From: Ehretia macrophylla
Taxonomy: Eukaryota; Streptophyta; Magnoliopsida; Boraginales; Ehretiaceae
Assembly: GCA_037974665.1 (NCBI GenBank)
Contig: CM075783.1
Coordinates: 44,105,818 to 44,169,817, forward strand
Length of the DNA stretch: 64,000 nucleotides
Direction: 5' to 3'
The translations under genes were made by a program, and so were the position numbers. The notes under the pieces were generated by a model. It had not been told where the DNA came from, did no database searches, and worked only from the letters and a program-made list of their open reading frames with translations. How positions within the stretch are numbered: the first letter of the stretch is position 1; each line of letters begins with the position of its first letter. Shown here in pieces: positions 33,952 to 46,900 of this stretch.

Positions 33952-36900
33952 TGTCACGTCCCAACCCGGCCTATAAAGGTTAGACTAGGGTGTGATCTAA
34001 ACGTTCGGGATATATCACATGCTTAACCGTTTATGAAGATTTAACACTTAACGTTTTGGCCTAAACTCCAAATCTTTTTTGGAAAACCGGCAGCATAACG
34101 ATTGTAATTGGGCTCTTTGGTTTGGCCTAATTCTCTAAACGCCTCAATTATTCCAATCATTAATCCAATTCCATTAAGGACTCCTATTTGTCACCAACCA
34201 ATTTGCCTACTAGTTTATCTTGAAAGTCTCGTTTGGTTAATAAGCCAAACATGATAACTATGTCCCATTTATTTGTCAATTTCCTATCAGGCGAGTACCT
34301 ATTATCCTTTAGTTTGCAAATGAGCACCTAAGTGAAATTAGATAGAATTAACTTAGTTGATTGTTCATCTAGTGGTTTGAATGCCTATGATAACTACTAA
34401 TTAAGAAAACGAAAGCAAACAACCAAATAAAAAGTTCGTCCGGTTATAGATAGTACATCCCCAAAATTAGACCCGAATTACAACGGGGTCATTTACATCA
34501 ATGAAATGAGTAGTTTGCAATCAAACACAACATCCATATAGCAACTACTTTCAGGCAAAGCACAAAAGCACGTAGGGACAAAAAATCACTCCAAGGAATC
34601 ATCGATAGGCACGTTGTCCTCGGGTACCTGTACCTGTTCTTCTTCACCTGTGATAAAAAAAGAAGGTGAGTCCTTATGAACTCAGCGAGGGGGAACGAGA
34701 AATACGTTTTGAAACTCATTTTCCGGTTCAATTTATGAAAATCCCTTTTTCAAACATGAATATAACAGTAAAATCAAGTAAAGGAACAGAAATACCAGTC
34801 TTTCCTCCCCGAGGTTCTCTAGGAACCAAGCGAGAGTACTTATACACACAGTAAAAGGATACGGTGAGCTTTAGCTCTCAGATCAGTTTCAGAATCAGAT
34901 GTTGCGGCCGACTTCAAATAACCCCAAAACACGCCAGGTGGGTGTACTCCGGATGTACCCCGAAATCCTACGACCCAACTCTCCAAGGGTGGAATGCCAA
35001 GCGAGAGAGGGAATTGGACCATGGTAGTCACGGGAGCACCGGCAAGCCCTATGCCGCCCGGCGTTCGTGAAACACTACCATGCCACAATGAAAGGTTGCA
35101 ACCTTGTATACAATGCCCATTTATGTCATTTAACATTTCACATTAGGAGGTCAACAAAGTAGGTTGCCTTCGAGCAAGTATATGATCACATTTTGACATA
35201 TTGGCATATAAGGCATTGTAAGAACATATAATCATTTCATATATCCATTTGAAAGCAATTAAACTTTAACGGGCAGCCAAGTAATCATGTTCAAATAAAC
35301 CATTGAATATCTTTTAACAATTCACATTAGGAGGACAACAAAGTAGGTTGCCTCCGAGCAATTTCAAGATCACATATTGCCAAGTAAACGAACGAGGCAT
35401 GCTTGACATGAAATTTCACTTGTAGAACACATAGAGTCATATGAACATTAAACGGGCAGCCATGTAACACATGCAAGTTAAGCCATATAACTCATTTCGA
35501 AGTCCACGTAATCAAGTGATACGATTATTCAACATGCAATAACATCTACGTCGGTTCGGATGCAAGAAAAGCCTATTTGTCAACATGCAATGATCAAAAT
35601 TACATTTAAGCTTATAAGACATTTACGGGCAGCCCACTAAGCATATAATTTTCACACAATATCCAAATGATCAACACTTAGCAAGACTACCTAGTCATTA
35701 GGGTTTCCGTTTCATGCTTAACCATGTGATTAAACCCTAAGTCAACTCAAGTTCATTCTCAAGTCATGCATCATTCAATTCAAACATCTTCAAGTACTCA
35801 AAACAGTCCACACAACATCCCAACACCACAATTCCAAGCAATTAGCACCACAAGAGAGGTTACAACAATTTTCCAAGCATATAGCTAAATGAAACCTTTA
35901 CTGCAATAGGCTATTTTCTCACAATCAATAGGATAATCAAACAATCCCCAAATCCAGTGAATAAGATTTCAAATTAAACCTTAAGAAGTTAACTAAAATT
36001 AGAAACAAACCTTGCGTCAATTGCAGTTCGGGATCATTAGATATAGCCGAAACAGTGGAATCCAGATTTGCACAATTTTCAGTAATTGACGTTTTTGAGG
36101 TCCTTAGGGTCAGTTTTAGCCTTAGTTCATTTCTGACAAAATTGTCCAGAACTGAAAAATCTAGCAGCACAACAAATTTCATGCATTTTGGACATCATTT
36201 AATAAGTCAAATATGGTTCGTTCCACAAGATCAGTGCATCTGCCAAAACCTGCTTCATTTTTCCAGATTTCCAGATTTGGACACATTTTAGAGATTTGCC
36301 ATTTTGAGGACCTTAGAGTCAAAATTAGCCTCGGCCCATTTCTGGGAAAAATGTTCAAAACTGTCCAACTAGTCACCTACCAATTTTCAAGCATTTTCAA
36401 CATCATTTACCTAGCTAAACTTACCTCGAACAGACTGGTCAGAGAGCTGTCAACAATCCGACTTCACCTAGCATCACTTTCAAGCCAAGATCTTGCCATA
36501 CATGGTTGTCTAAGCTTATGAACGACCATATAGCTCAAGTACAGAAGCCAATACACACATTTATGAGCATGCATGTGAATTTTTGAAGAGTTTTCAAAAA
36601 GTTTTAACCCTCACCTTAGCAATCAACCACAAAGATGCACAAAAACTTGTTGAAGCTTCAAATATCTTCTTCTTCTTGCTTAGCGGAGATTCCAACTTGG
36701 TTTCTCTATTTTTCCTACCCTAGTGATCAATCTCTTAGCACATGCATGAGGTTAGAACAAGAAGAAATGGAATGGAAGCCAAGAAAACTTACCTAGGCCG
36801 AAAATGGTGACTCAAAATGCTTGCATGTGTGTTTCTTGCATCCTAGCTTGCTTGGGTGAGTTTCTTTGCTTGTGGTTTGTCTTGATGCACCTTAGGATGA

Positions 36901-37970
36901 TGAAGATGAGCTAAGAGGTAGAGAGAACTCAGCCAAAACCGAAATGGAGAGAGAAAATGAGAGGGAAGTGAGAGAAAAGAAAGAGAAATGAAAGAATATG
37001 ACAAAGAGTGATGTTTTGCATTGATTCAAGCATATGGTCAGCCTTGGGCAGCCCATTTTCAGTCTTTTTGTGTCTTCAAGGAGTATTTTGAAATGGTTAG
37101 CATGGGCATGAAGTGTTTGGTCGAAAATGGTGAAGATTTGAGGAGAATTTGAGCAATTTTTTTATGCATTGTGTTAAGTGTTTTGTCATAGTTTGTCTAG
37201 GACTAATTTTTTATGCATTTGTGTCATTAGAATTGTCATAGGAATGTTGGGGAATGAGGGAATCTAGGTAGAATAAAATATAGGAATGTTTGTTGATGAG
37301 TTGAATTATGAATAGAATAATAGATAGTGGGAAATGTAGGAATAGTTTAGTATTATTTTATTATTACTGGGGTTTGTAGAGAATTTGAATTAGGAATATA
37401 ATATTGGTTAGTGGATTGTGTAGGATTATTTTAGTGTCTAGTGCTTTGTGTAGGATTCTTTCTTGATTAACGTGGTGGCACAGATTCCTAGATAGGGCAC
37501 GAATTACGAGATAGACACGAACTACTAGGTAAGACACGAACTACGAGGTACAACACGTATTTCAAGACTAAGGCACATACTTCAAGATAAGTGCACGAAT
37601 TCTAATGCTAATACACGCAACCCTAGGTGAAGGAACGTAGATCAAAATAAGGCATGTATTTCAATGCAATACACGTAATTCAAGGCACGACTCTTAAACC
37701 TAGGTTAAAGCACGCGGTTCAAGGTTAATGCACACAAAATGAAGAGACACACACAAATTGAGGTCTCGCAAGTAAATTAACGTCATGGCACGTTTATCTA
37801 GGTATTGCACGTATCTCGAGGATTAGGGCACACAATTCTAGGTTAAGGCATGTATAACGAGGCATGCACAAAAACTAAGACAGGATACATAATCCAAGGT
37901 CAGCCATACAGTTCTGGGTCTAAGGCACGCAAATTGAGGTAAGGCGCGTTATTCAGGGTCGGGCCTCACA
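33952..37970 (-). mobile_element. Solo LTR 3, enlarged and older (minus orientation)
   Basis: A 4019-bp LTR of the same family, about 450 bp longer than the others. The minus-strand ends are TGTGAGGCCCG and GACGTGACA. The flanking 5-mers are GGATT (33947-33951) and GAATT (37971-37975), a target duplication with one mismatch, which suggests an older insertion. Part of the extra length is a diverged tandem duplication of about 184 bp (CATTAGGAGG at 35141 and at 35325). Another part is expansion of the degenerate short repeats at the LTR 5' end (about 37470-37965 on the plus strand). The palindrome AAGGTTGCAACCTT is intact at 35092-35105. Confidence 0.88.
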
Positions 37971-40900
37971 GAATTCACGACGTACGATCCGGGATAAAAA
38001 AACAGCGCATAAGAAGAAAAGTACCTTAAAACTGAAGAAAATGTTCGATTTTGGGCTCTGAAAACAGGCGCAGCTGAGTAGGCTTGCTGCCCTTGTCGTA
38101 GACCTCTCGGAAAGCTTTTCAACGTTATGTTGTGCACCACGTAACTCCTTACGGATCAAAAATTATAGGCACCAGAGCGTTAGAGACCTGGTCCCAAGCC
38201 CCACGCCCTCGGTTTGTGCGCCCAGCCTCTACGTGAAGCGAAGTTGTCTTTTCCAAGGTGCTGTGAGATTCGATAATAGAAATGTGATGGATTACGTGGT
38301 CGTCCTTTTCGCGGCTCACGACGTTCGATCAAGGACGAAAAAACAGCGCAAAAGAAGAAAAGTGTCCCGAAATTGATGAAAATGTTTGATTTAAGGCTCC
38401 AAAAACAAGCGCAACCCAGCAGACTTGCTGCTTCCATCATAGAGCTCTCAGAGAGCTTTACAACGGTATTCTGTGCGCTGCGTAACTCCTTACGGATCAA
38501 AAGTTTTGGGCACCGGAGTGACGAAGAACTGGTCCCAAACCCCACGCCCTCGGTTTGCGGGCACAGCCTCTACGTGAAATGAAGTTGCCTTGCCTAAGGT
38601 GCCATGGGATTCGATGATAGAAATGTGATGGATTAGGTTGTTTTCCTTTTCGCGGCTCACGACGTACGATCCGGGAAGAAAAAATAGCGCAAACTAAGAA
38701 AAGTATCCTGAAACTGATGAGAATGTTCGATTTTGGGCTTCAAAAATAGGCATAGCCGAGAAGGCTTGTTTCCCCCGTCATAGAGCTCTCGAAGAGCTTT
38801 CCAACGGTATGCTGTGTGCCACGTAACTTCTTACGGATCAAAAGTTAAGGGCATCGAAGCAACGGAGAACTAGTCCCAAGCCCGACGTCCTCGGTTTGCG
38901 GGCCCAGCCTTTACGTGAAGCGAAGTTGTCTTGCCCAAGGTGCCATGGGATTCGATAATAGAAATGTGATGGATTAGGTTGTCGTCCTTTTCGCGGCTCA
39001 TGACGTACGATCCGGGATAGAAAAACAACGAAAAATAAGAAAAGTATCCTGAAACTAATGAAAAAATTCAATTTTGGGCTCTGAAAATAGGCGCAGCCGA
39101 GCAAGCCTGCTACCCCCGTCGTAGAGCTCTCGGAGAGCTTTCCAACGGTATGCTGTGTAGCGTGTAACTCCTTACGGATCAAACGTTATGGGTACCGGAG
39201 CGACAGAGACTAGGTCCCAAGCCCCACGCACTCGGTTTGCGGGCCCAACCTCTACGTGAGGCGAAGTTGTCTTGCCCAAGATGTCGTGAGATTTGATAAT
39301 AGAAATGTGATGATTAGGTTGTCGTCCTTTTTGCGGATCAGGACATACGATCCGGGACAAAAAAATAGTACAAAAGAATAAAAGTGTCCCGAAACTGATA
39401 AAAATGTTCGATTTTGGGCTCCGAAAATAGGCGTAGCCAAGTAGAATTTCCGCCCCCGTTGTAGAGCTCTCAGAGAGCTTTTCAATGGTCTGCTGTGCGC
39501 CACGTACCTCCTTACGGATCAAAAGTTATGGGCACCGGAGCGACGGAGACTTGGTCCCAAACCCCACGCCCTTGGTTTGCGGGCCCAGCCTCTACGTGAA
39601 GTGAAGTTGTCTTGCCCAAGGTGCCATGGGATTCGAAAATAGAAATGTGATTGATTTGGTTGTCTTACTTTTCGAGGCTCACGACTTACGATCCGGGACG
39701 GAAAAATATCGCAAAAGCAGAAAAGTATCCCGAAACTGATGAAAATGATCAATTTTGGGCTCCAAAAATAGGCGCAGTCGAGCAGGCTTGTTGTCCCCGT
39801 CATAGAGCTCTCGGAGAGCTTTCCAACGATATGCTTTCCGCAGCGTAGCTCCTTACGGATCAAAAGTTATGGGCACAAGAGCGACGGAGACCTGGTCCTA
39901 AGCCCTACGCCCTTGGTTTGTGGGCCTAGCCTCTATGTGAAGTGAAGTTGTCTTCCCCAAGGTGGTGTGGGATTCGATAATAAAAATGTGATGGATTAGG
40001 CTGCCGTCTTTTTTGCAGCTCACGACGTACGATCCGGGTTAGAAAAACAACGAAAAGAAGAAAAATGTCCCGAAACTGATGAAACCGTTCGATTTTGGGC
40101 TCTGAAAATAAGTGCAACCAAGCAAGATTGCTGCCCCCGTCGTAGACCTCTGGGAGAGCTTTCCAATGGTATGTTGTGCATCGAGTAACTCCTTACGGAT
40201 CAAAAGTTAAGGGCACCGGAGCGACAGAGGCCTGGTCCCAAGCCTCACGCCCTCGATTTGTGGGCCTAGCCTCTACGTGAAGCGAAGTTGTCTTGCCCAA
40301 GGTACCGTGGGATTCGATAATAGAAATGTGATAGATTAGGTTGTCGTCCTTTTCGCTGCTCACGACGTATGATCCGGGACGAACAAACATCGCAAAAGAA
40401 GAAAAGTATCCAGAAACTGATGAAAATGTTCAATTTTAGGCTCTGAAAATAGGCTCAGTAGAGCAGGCTGGGTACCCTCGTCGTAGAGCCCTCAGAGAGA
40501 TTTCCAACGATATGCTGTGCGCCGCATAACTCCTTACGGATCAATAGTTATGGGCACCGGAGCGACGAAGACCGGGTCCCAAAACCTACGGCCTCGGTTT
40601 GCAGGCCCAGCCTCTACATGAAGTTAAGTTGTCTTGCCCAAGGTGCCATGGGATTCGGTAATAGAAATGTGGTGGATTAGGTTGTCGTCCTTTTCGCGGC
40701 TCACGACATATTATCCGGGACGAGAAAACAGCGTAAAAAAAGAAAAGTGTCCTGAAACTGATGAAAACGTTCAATTTTGGGCTACGAAAACTGGCGCAAT
40801 AGAGCAGACTTGCTGCCCCCGTCGTAGAGCTCTTGGAAAGCTTTCCAATGGTATACTGTGCACCCTGTAACTCCTTACGGATCAAAAGTTAAGGGCACCA

Positions 40901-43900
40901 GAGTGATGGAGACCTGGACCCAAGCCCTACGGCCTCGGTTTGCGGGCCCAGCCTCTACGTGAAGTGAAGTAGTCTTGCCCAAGGTACCGTGGGATTCGGT
41001 CATAGAAATGAGATGGATTTAGTTGTCATTCTTTTCGCGGCTCACGACATACGATCCGGGATGAAAAAATTGCGCAAAAAAGAAACGTGTCCCGAAAATG
41101 ATAAAAATGTTAGATTTTGGGCTCCGAAAACAGGCGCAGCCGAGCAAGCTTTCTGTCCCCGTCGAAGAGCTCATGGAGAGCTTTCCAACTGTATGCTGTG
41201 CGCCGCGTAACTTCTTACGAATCAAAAGTTATGGGCCCCGGGGCGATGGAGACCTGGTCACAAGCCCCCCGACCTCGGTTAGCGGGCCCAGCCTCTACTT
41301 GAGGCGAAGTTGTCTTGCCCAAGGTGCCGTGGGATTCGGTAATAGAAATGTCGTGGATTAAGTTGTCGTCCTTTTTGCGGCTCACGATGTACGATCCGGG
41401 ACGGAAAAACATTGCAAAAAAGAAAAGTGTCCCAAAACTGATAAAAACGTTTGATTTTAGGCTCCGAAAACTAGCGCAGTCGAGCAAGCTCGTTGCCCCT
41501 GTCATAGAGTTCTCGGAGAGCTTTTCAACCATATGCTGTGCGTCGCGTAATTCCATACGAATCAAAAGTTGTGGGCACCGGAGCGACGGAGACCTGGTCC
41601 TAAGCCCCACGCCCTCAGTTTGCGGGACAAGCCTCTACGTGAGGCGAAGTTGTCTTGCCCAAGGTCCAGTGAGATTCGGTAATAGAAATGTGATGTATTA
41701 GGTTATCGTCCTTTTCGAGGCTTACGACGTACGATCCGGGATCGCACAACTCCCTACAGATCAAAATTTATGGGCACCAGAGCGACGGAGACCGGGTCCT
41801 AAGCTTGTTGACCTCGGTTTGTGGGCCCAGCCTCTACGTGAGGCAAAGTTGTCTTGCCCAAGGTTCCGTGGGATTCGGTAATAGAAATGTGATAGATGTC
41901 GTCCTTTTCACAGTTTACGACGTACGATTTGGGATGAAAAAAAAGCATAAAAGAAGAAAAGTGTTCTGAAACTCATGAAAATGTTCAATTTTGGGCTCCA
42001 AAAACTGGCACAGCCAAGCAGGCTTGAAGCCCCAGACGTAGAGCTCTCGGAGAGCTTTCAAACAGTATGTTGTGCGCCGTGTAACTCCTTACAGATCAAA
42101 AGTTACGGGCACCGGAGCGATAGAGACCTGTTCCCAAATCCCATGACTTCGGTTTGCAGGCCCAGCCTCTACGTGATGGATTAGGTTGTCGTCCTTTTCG
42201 CGGCTTAGGACATACGATCCAGAACTGAAAAACAGCGCAAAAGAAGAAAAATGTTCCAAAATAGATAAAAATGTTCGATTTTGGGCTCCGAAAACTTGCG
42301 CAGCCGAGCAGGCCTACTGCCCCCGTCGTAGAGTTCTTGGAGAGCTTTCTAACGGTATGTTGTGCGCCGCGTAACTCCTTACGGATCAAAAGTTATGGGC
42401 ACTAGAACAACGGAGATATGGTCCAAAGCCCCATGCCCTCGGTTTGCGGGCCCAGCCTCTGCGTGAAGTAAAGTTGTCTTGCCTAAGGTGTAGTGGGATT
42501 CGATAATAGAAATGTGATGGATTAGGTTGTCATGCTTTTCGCGACTTACGATATACGATCCGGGATAGAAAAATAGTGTAAAAGAAGAAAAGTGTACCGA
42601 AACTAAAGAAAATGTTTGATTTTGGTCTCTAAAAATAGGCACAGCCGAGTAGGCCTGATGCGCCCATCGTAGAGCTCTCGGAGAGCTTTCCAACGGTATA
42701 TTGTGTGCCGTGTAACTTCTTACGGATCAAAAGTTATAGGCACCGGAGCGATAGAGACTGGGTCCCAAGACCCATGGTCTCGGTTTGCGGGCCCAGCCTC
42801 TACGTGAACTGAAGTTTTCTAGCCCAAGGTTCCGTGGGATTCGGTAATAGAAATGAGATGGATTAGATTGTTGTCCTTTTCGTGGCTCATGACGTGCTAT
42901 CCGCAACGAAAAAATAGCGCAAAAAAGAAAAGTGTCCCAAAACTGATGAAAACGTTCAATTTTGGGCTCTGAAAATAGGCGTAGCTGAGCAGGCTTGCTG
43001 CCCCCGTCGAAGAGCTCTTAGAGAGCTTTCCAACGGTTTGTTATGCGCCGCGTAACTCCTTACGGATCAAAAGCTATAGGCACCGGAGCGACGGAGACCT
43101 GGTCACAAGTCCCACGCCCTCGATTTGCGGGCCCAGCCTCTACTTTAGGCGAAGTTGTCTTGTCCAAGGTGCCATGGGATTCGATAACAGAAATAGGATG
43201 GATTATGTTGTAGTCCTTTATGCGGCTCACGATGTTCGATCCGGGACAGAAAAAATAGCGTAAAAGAAGAAAAGTGTCCCAAAACTGAATAAAAAGTTTG
43301 ATTTTGGGCTCTGAAAATAGGCGCAGCACCTTGGTATGCTATGCGCCGCGTCGTTGAGCTCTCGGAGAGCTTTCCAACGGTATGCTGTACGCCGCGTAAC
43401 TCCTTACGGATCAAAAGTTAGGGGCACCGGAGCGACTGAGACGTGGTCCCAAGCCCCACTGCCTCGATTTTTGGGCCCAGCCTCTACGTGAAGTGAAGTT
43501 GTCTAGCCCAAGGTGCCATGGGATTCGATAATAGAAATGTGATGGATTATGTTGTCGTCCTTTTCATGGCTCACAACTTATGATACGGGGCGAAAAAACA
43601 GCGCAGAAAAGAAAAGTATCCCGAAATTGATGAAAACGTTCGATTTTGATCTCTGAAAACTAGCACAGCTGAGTAGGCTTGCTGCCTCTGTCGTAGAGCT
43701 CTCGGAGAGCTTTCTAACGGTATGTTGTGCGCCTCGCAACTCTTTACGAATCAAAAGTTATGGGCAGCGGAGCGACGGAGACCTGGTCCCAAGCCCCACG
43801 CACTCGGTTTGCGGGCCCAGCCTCTACGTGAAATGAAGTTGTGTTGCCCAAGGTGTTGTGGGATTCAGTAATAGAAATGAGATGGATTAAGTTCTCATCC

Positions 43901-46900
43901 TTTTCACGGTTCACGACGTACGATCCTGGACCAAAAAATAGCGCAAAAGAAGAAAAGTGTCCTGAAACTGATGAAAATGTTCAATTTTGTTCACCAGAAA
44001 TAGGCGCAGTCGAGCAAGCATGCTACACCCATCGTAGAGCTCTTGGAGAGTTTTCCAACGGTATGTTGTGCGCCACGTAACTCCTTACAGATCAAAAGTT
44101 ATGGGCACTAGAGCAACGGAGACCTGGTCTGAAGCCCCACGGCCTCGGTTTGTGGGCCTATCCTCTATGTGAAGCGAAGTTGTTTTGCCCAAGGTGCTGT
44201 GGGATTCGGTAATAGAAATGTGACAGATTAGGTTGTCATCCTTTTCGCGACTCACGACGTACGATCCGGGATGGAAAAACAGAGCAAAAGAAGAAAAGTG
44301 TTCTAAAACTGATGAAAACGTTTGATTTTTGGCTTTGAAAACTATCGCAGCCTAGCAGGCTTGTTGCCCCCGTCGTAGAGCTCTCAAAGAGCTTTCCAAC
44401 GATATGTTGTGCGCCGCGTAACTCCTCATGGATCAAAATTTATGTGCACCGGAGCGACAAAGACCTGGTCCCATACCCCATGCCCTCGGTTTGCGAGCCC
44501 AGCCTCTATGTGAGGTGAAGTTGTTTTGCCCAAGATGTCGTAAGATTCGGTAATAGAAATGTGATGGATTAGGTTGTCGTCCTTTTCACGGCTCACGACG
44601 CACGATTCGGGATAAAAAAACATCGCAAAATGAGAAAAGTATCCCGAAACTGATGAAAACATTTGATTTTGGCCACTGAAAACTTTCACAACCAAGTAGG
44701 CATATTGGCCGCTTCGAAGAGCTCTTGGAGAGTTTTCCAACGGTATGCTGTGCGACGCGTAACTCCTTACGGATCAAAATTTATGGGCATCGGAGTGACA
44801 GAGACCTGGTCCCAAGCCTTACGCCCTCGGTTTGCGAGCCCAGTCTCTACGTGAGGCGAAGTTGTCTTGCCCAAGGTGCTGGGTGATTGGGTAATAGAAA
44901 TGTGATGGATTAGGTTGTCATCCTTTTCGCCGCTCACGACGTACGATCCAGGATGAAAAAACAGCCTAAAAGTAGAAAAGTGTCCTGAAACTGATGAAAC
45001 GTTCGATTTTAGGCTCCGAAAACTTGCGCAACAAAGTAAGCTTGTTGCCCCCGAGGAAGAAGTCTTGAAGAGCTTTCTAATTGTATGTTGTGCGCCGTGT
45101 AACTCCTTACGGATAAAAAGTTATGGGCACCGGAGCGACGGAGACTTGGTAACAAGCCCCATGCCCTCGGTTTGTGGGCCCAGCCTTTACGTGACGTGAA
45201 TTTGTATTGCCCAAGGTGCCGTGGGCTTCGATAATAGAAATGTAACGGATTAGGTTGTCGTCCTTTTCACGGCTAATGACGTACGATCCGGAACCGAAAA
45301 ACAGCGCAAAAGAAGAAAAGTGTCATGAAACTTATGAAAATGTTCAATTTTGGGCTACGAAAATAGGCGCAACTGAGCAGGATTGCTACGCCCCTCGTAC
45401 AACTCTCGAAGAGCTTTCCAATGGTATGCTGTGCACTACGTAACTCCTTACGGATCATAAGTTATGGGCACCAGAGCGACAGAGACCTGATCCCAAGCCC
45501 CACGGCCTCGGTTTACTGGCCCAGCCTCTACGTGAAGTGAAGTTCTCTTGCCCAAGGTGCTGTGGGATTTGGGAATAGAAATGTGATAGATTAGGTTGTC
45601 ATCCTTTTCGTGGCTCACGACATACGATACGGGACAGAAAAATAGAGCAAAAAAGAAAAGTGTCCGGAAATTGATGAAAACGTTCAATTATGGGCTATGA
45701 AAACTAGCGCAGCCAAGCAAGCTTGCTGCCTTCGTCAAAGAGCTCTTGGAGAGCTTTCCAACGGTACGCTATGCGCCGCGCAACTCCTTACAGATCAAAA
45801 GTTAAGGGAACCGAAGCGACAGAGACCTGGTCCCAAGCCCCATGGCCTGGGTTTGCGGGCCTAGCCTCTACGTGAAGCGTAGTTGTCTTGCCCAAGGTAC
45901 CGTGGGATTCGGTAATAGAAATGTGATGGATTAAGTTGTCGTCCTATTTGCGGCTCACGACGTACGATCCGAAATGAAAAAACAGCATAAAAGAAGAAAA
46001 ATGTCCTGAAACTGATGAAAACGTTCGATTTTAGGCTCCAAAAACTTACGCAGCCTAGCAGGCTTTCTGCCCCCGTCGAAGAGCTCTTGGAGAGATTTCC
46101 AACTGTATGTTGTGCACCGTGTAACTTCTTACGGATCAAAAGTTATGGGCACTGGAGCGACGGAGACCTGGTCACAAACCCCACACCATCAATTTGCGGG
46201 CCCAGCCTCTACGTGAGGCGAAGTTGTGTTGCCCAAGGTGTTGTGGGATTGGGTTATAGAAATGTGATGGATTAGGTTGTCGTCCTTTTTGCGGCTCATG
46301 ACATATGATTTGGGACGAAAAAATAGCGCAAAAGAAGAAAAGTGTCCTGAAACTGATGAAAACGTTCGATTTTGTTCTTCGAAAATAGGCGCAACTGGGC
46401 AGAATTGCTGCCCCCATCGTAGAGCTTTCCAACGATATGCTGTGCGCCACGTAACTCCTTACAGATCAAAAGTTATGGGCACTTAGTCCCAAGCCCCACG
46501 ACCTCAATTTACGGGCCCAACCTCTACGTGAAGGGAAGTTGTCATGCCCAAGTGCCATGGGATTCGGTAATAGAAATGTGATAGATTAGGTTGTCGTCCT
46601 TTTCGCGGTTCACGACGTACGATACAGGATAGAAAAATATCGCAAAAAAAAAGTGTCCCGAAATTGATAAAAACGTTCAATTTTGGGCTCCAAAAACTAG
46701 CGCAGTAGTGCAGGCTTGCTGCCCCCGTCGTAGAGCTCCCGAAGAGCTTTCCAACGGTATGTTGTACACCGCATAACTCCTTACGGATCAAAAGTTATGA
46801 GCACCTGAGCGACGGATACCTGGTCACAAGCCCCACGCCCTAGGTTTGCGGGCCCAGCCTCAACGTGAAGCGAAGTTGTCTTGCCCAAGGTGCCGTGGGA

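Noticed and set aside
22481-37000. Open frames of 60-170 codons inside the solo LTRs, for example 32213-32725
   Set aside because: They are not kept as open frames in the homologous positions of the other LTR copies and show no known domain.
21895-37970. The three minus-strand blocks as parts of one nested complete element
   Set aside because: Each block has its own LTR ends and its own target duplication, and only satellite lies between them. No gag-pol is found between 21895 and 37970.
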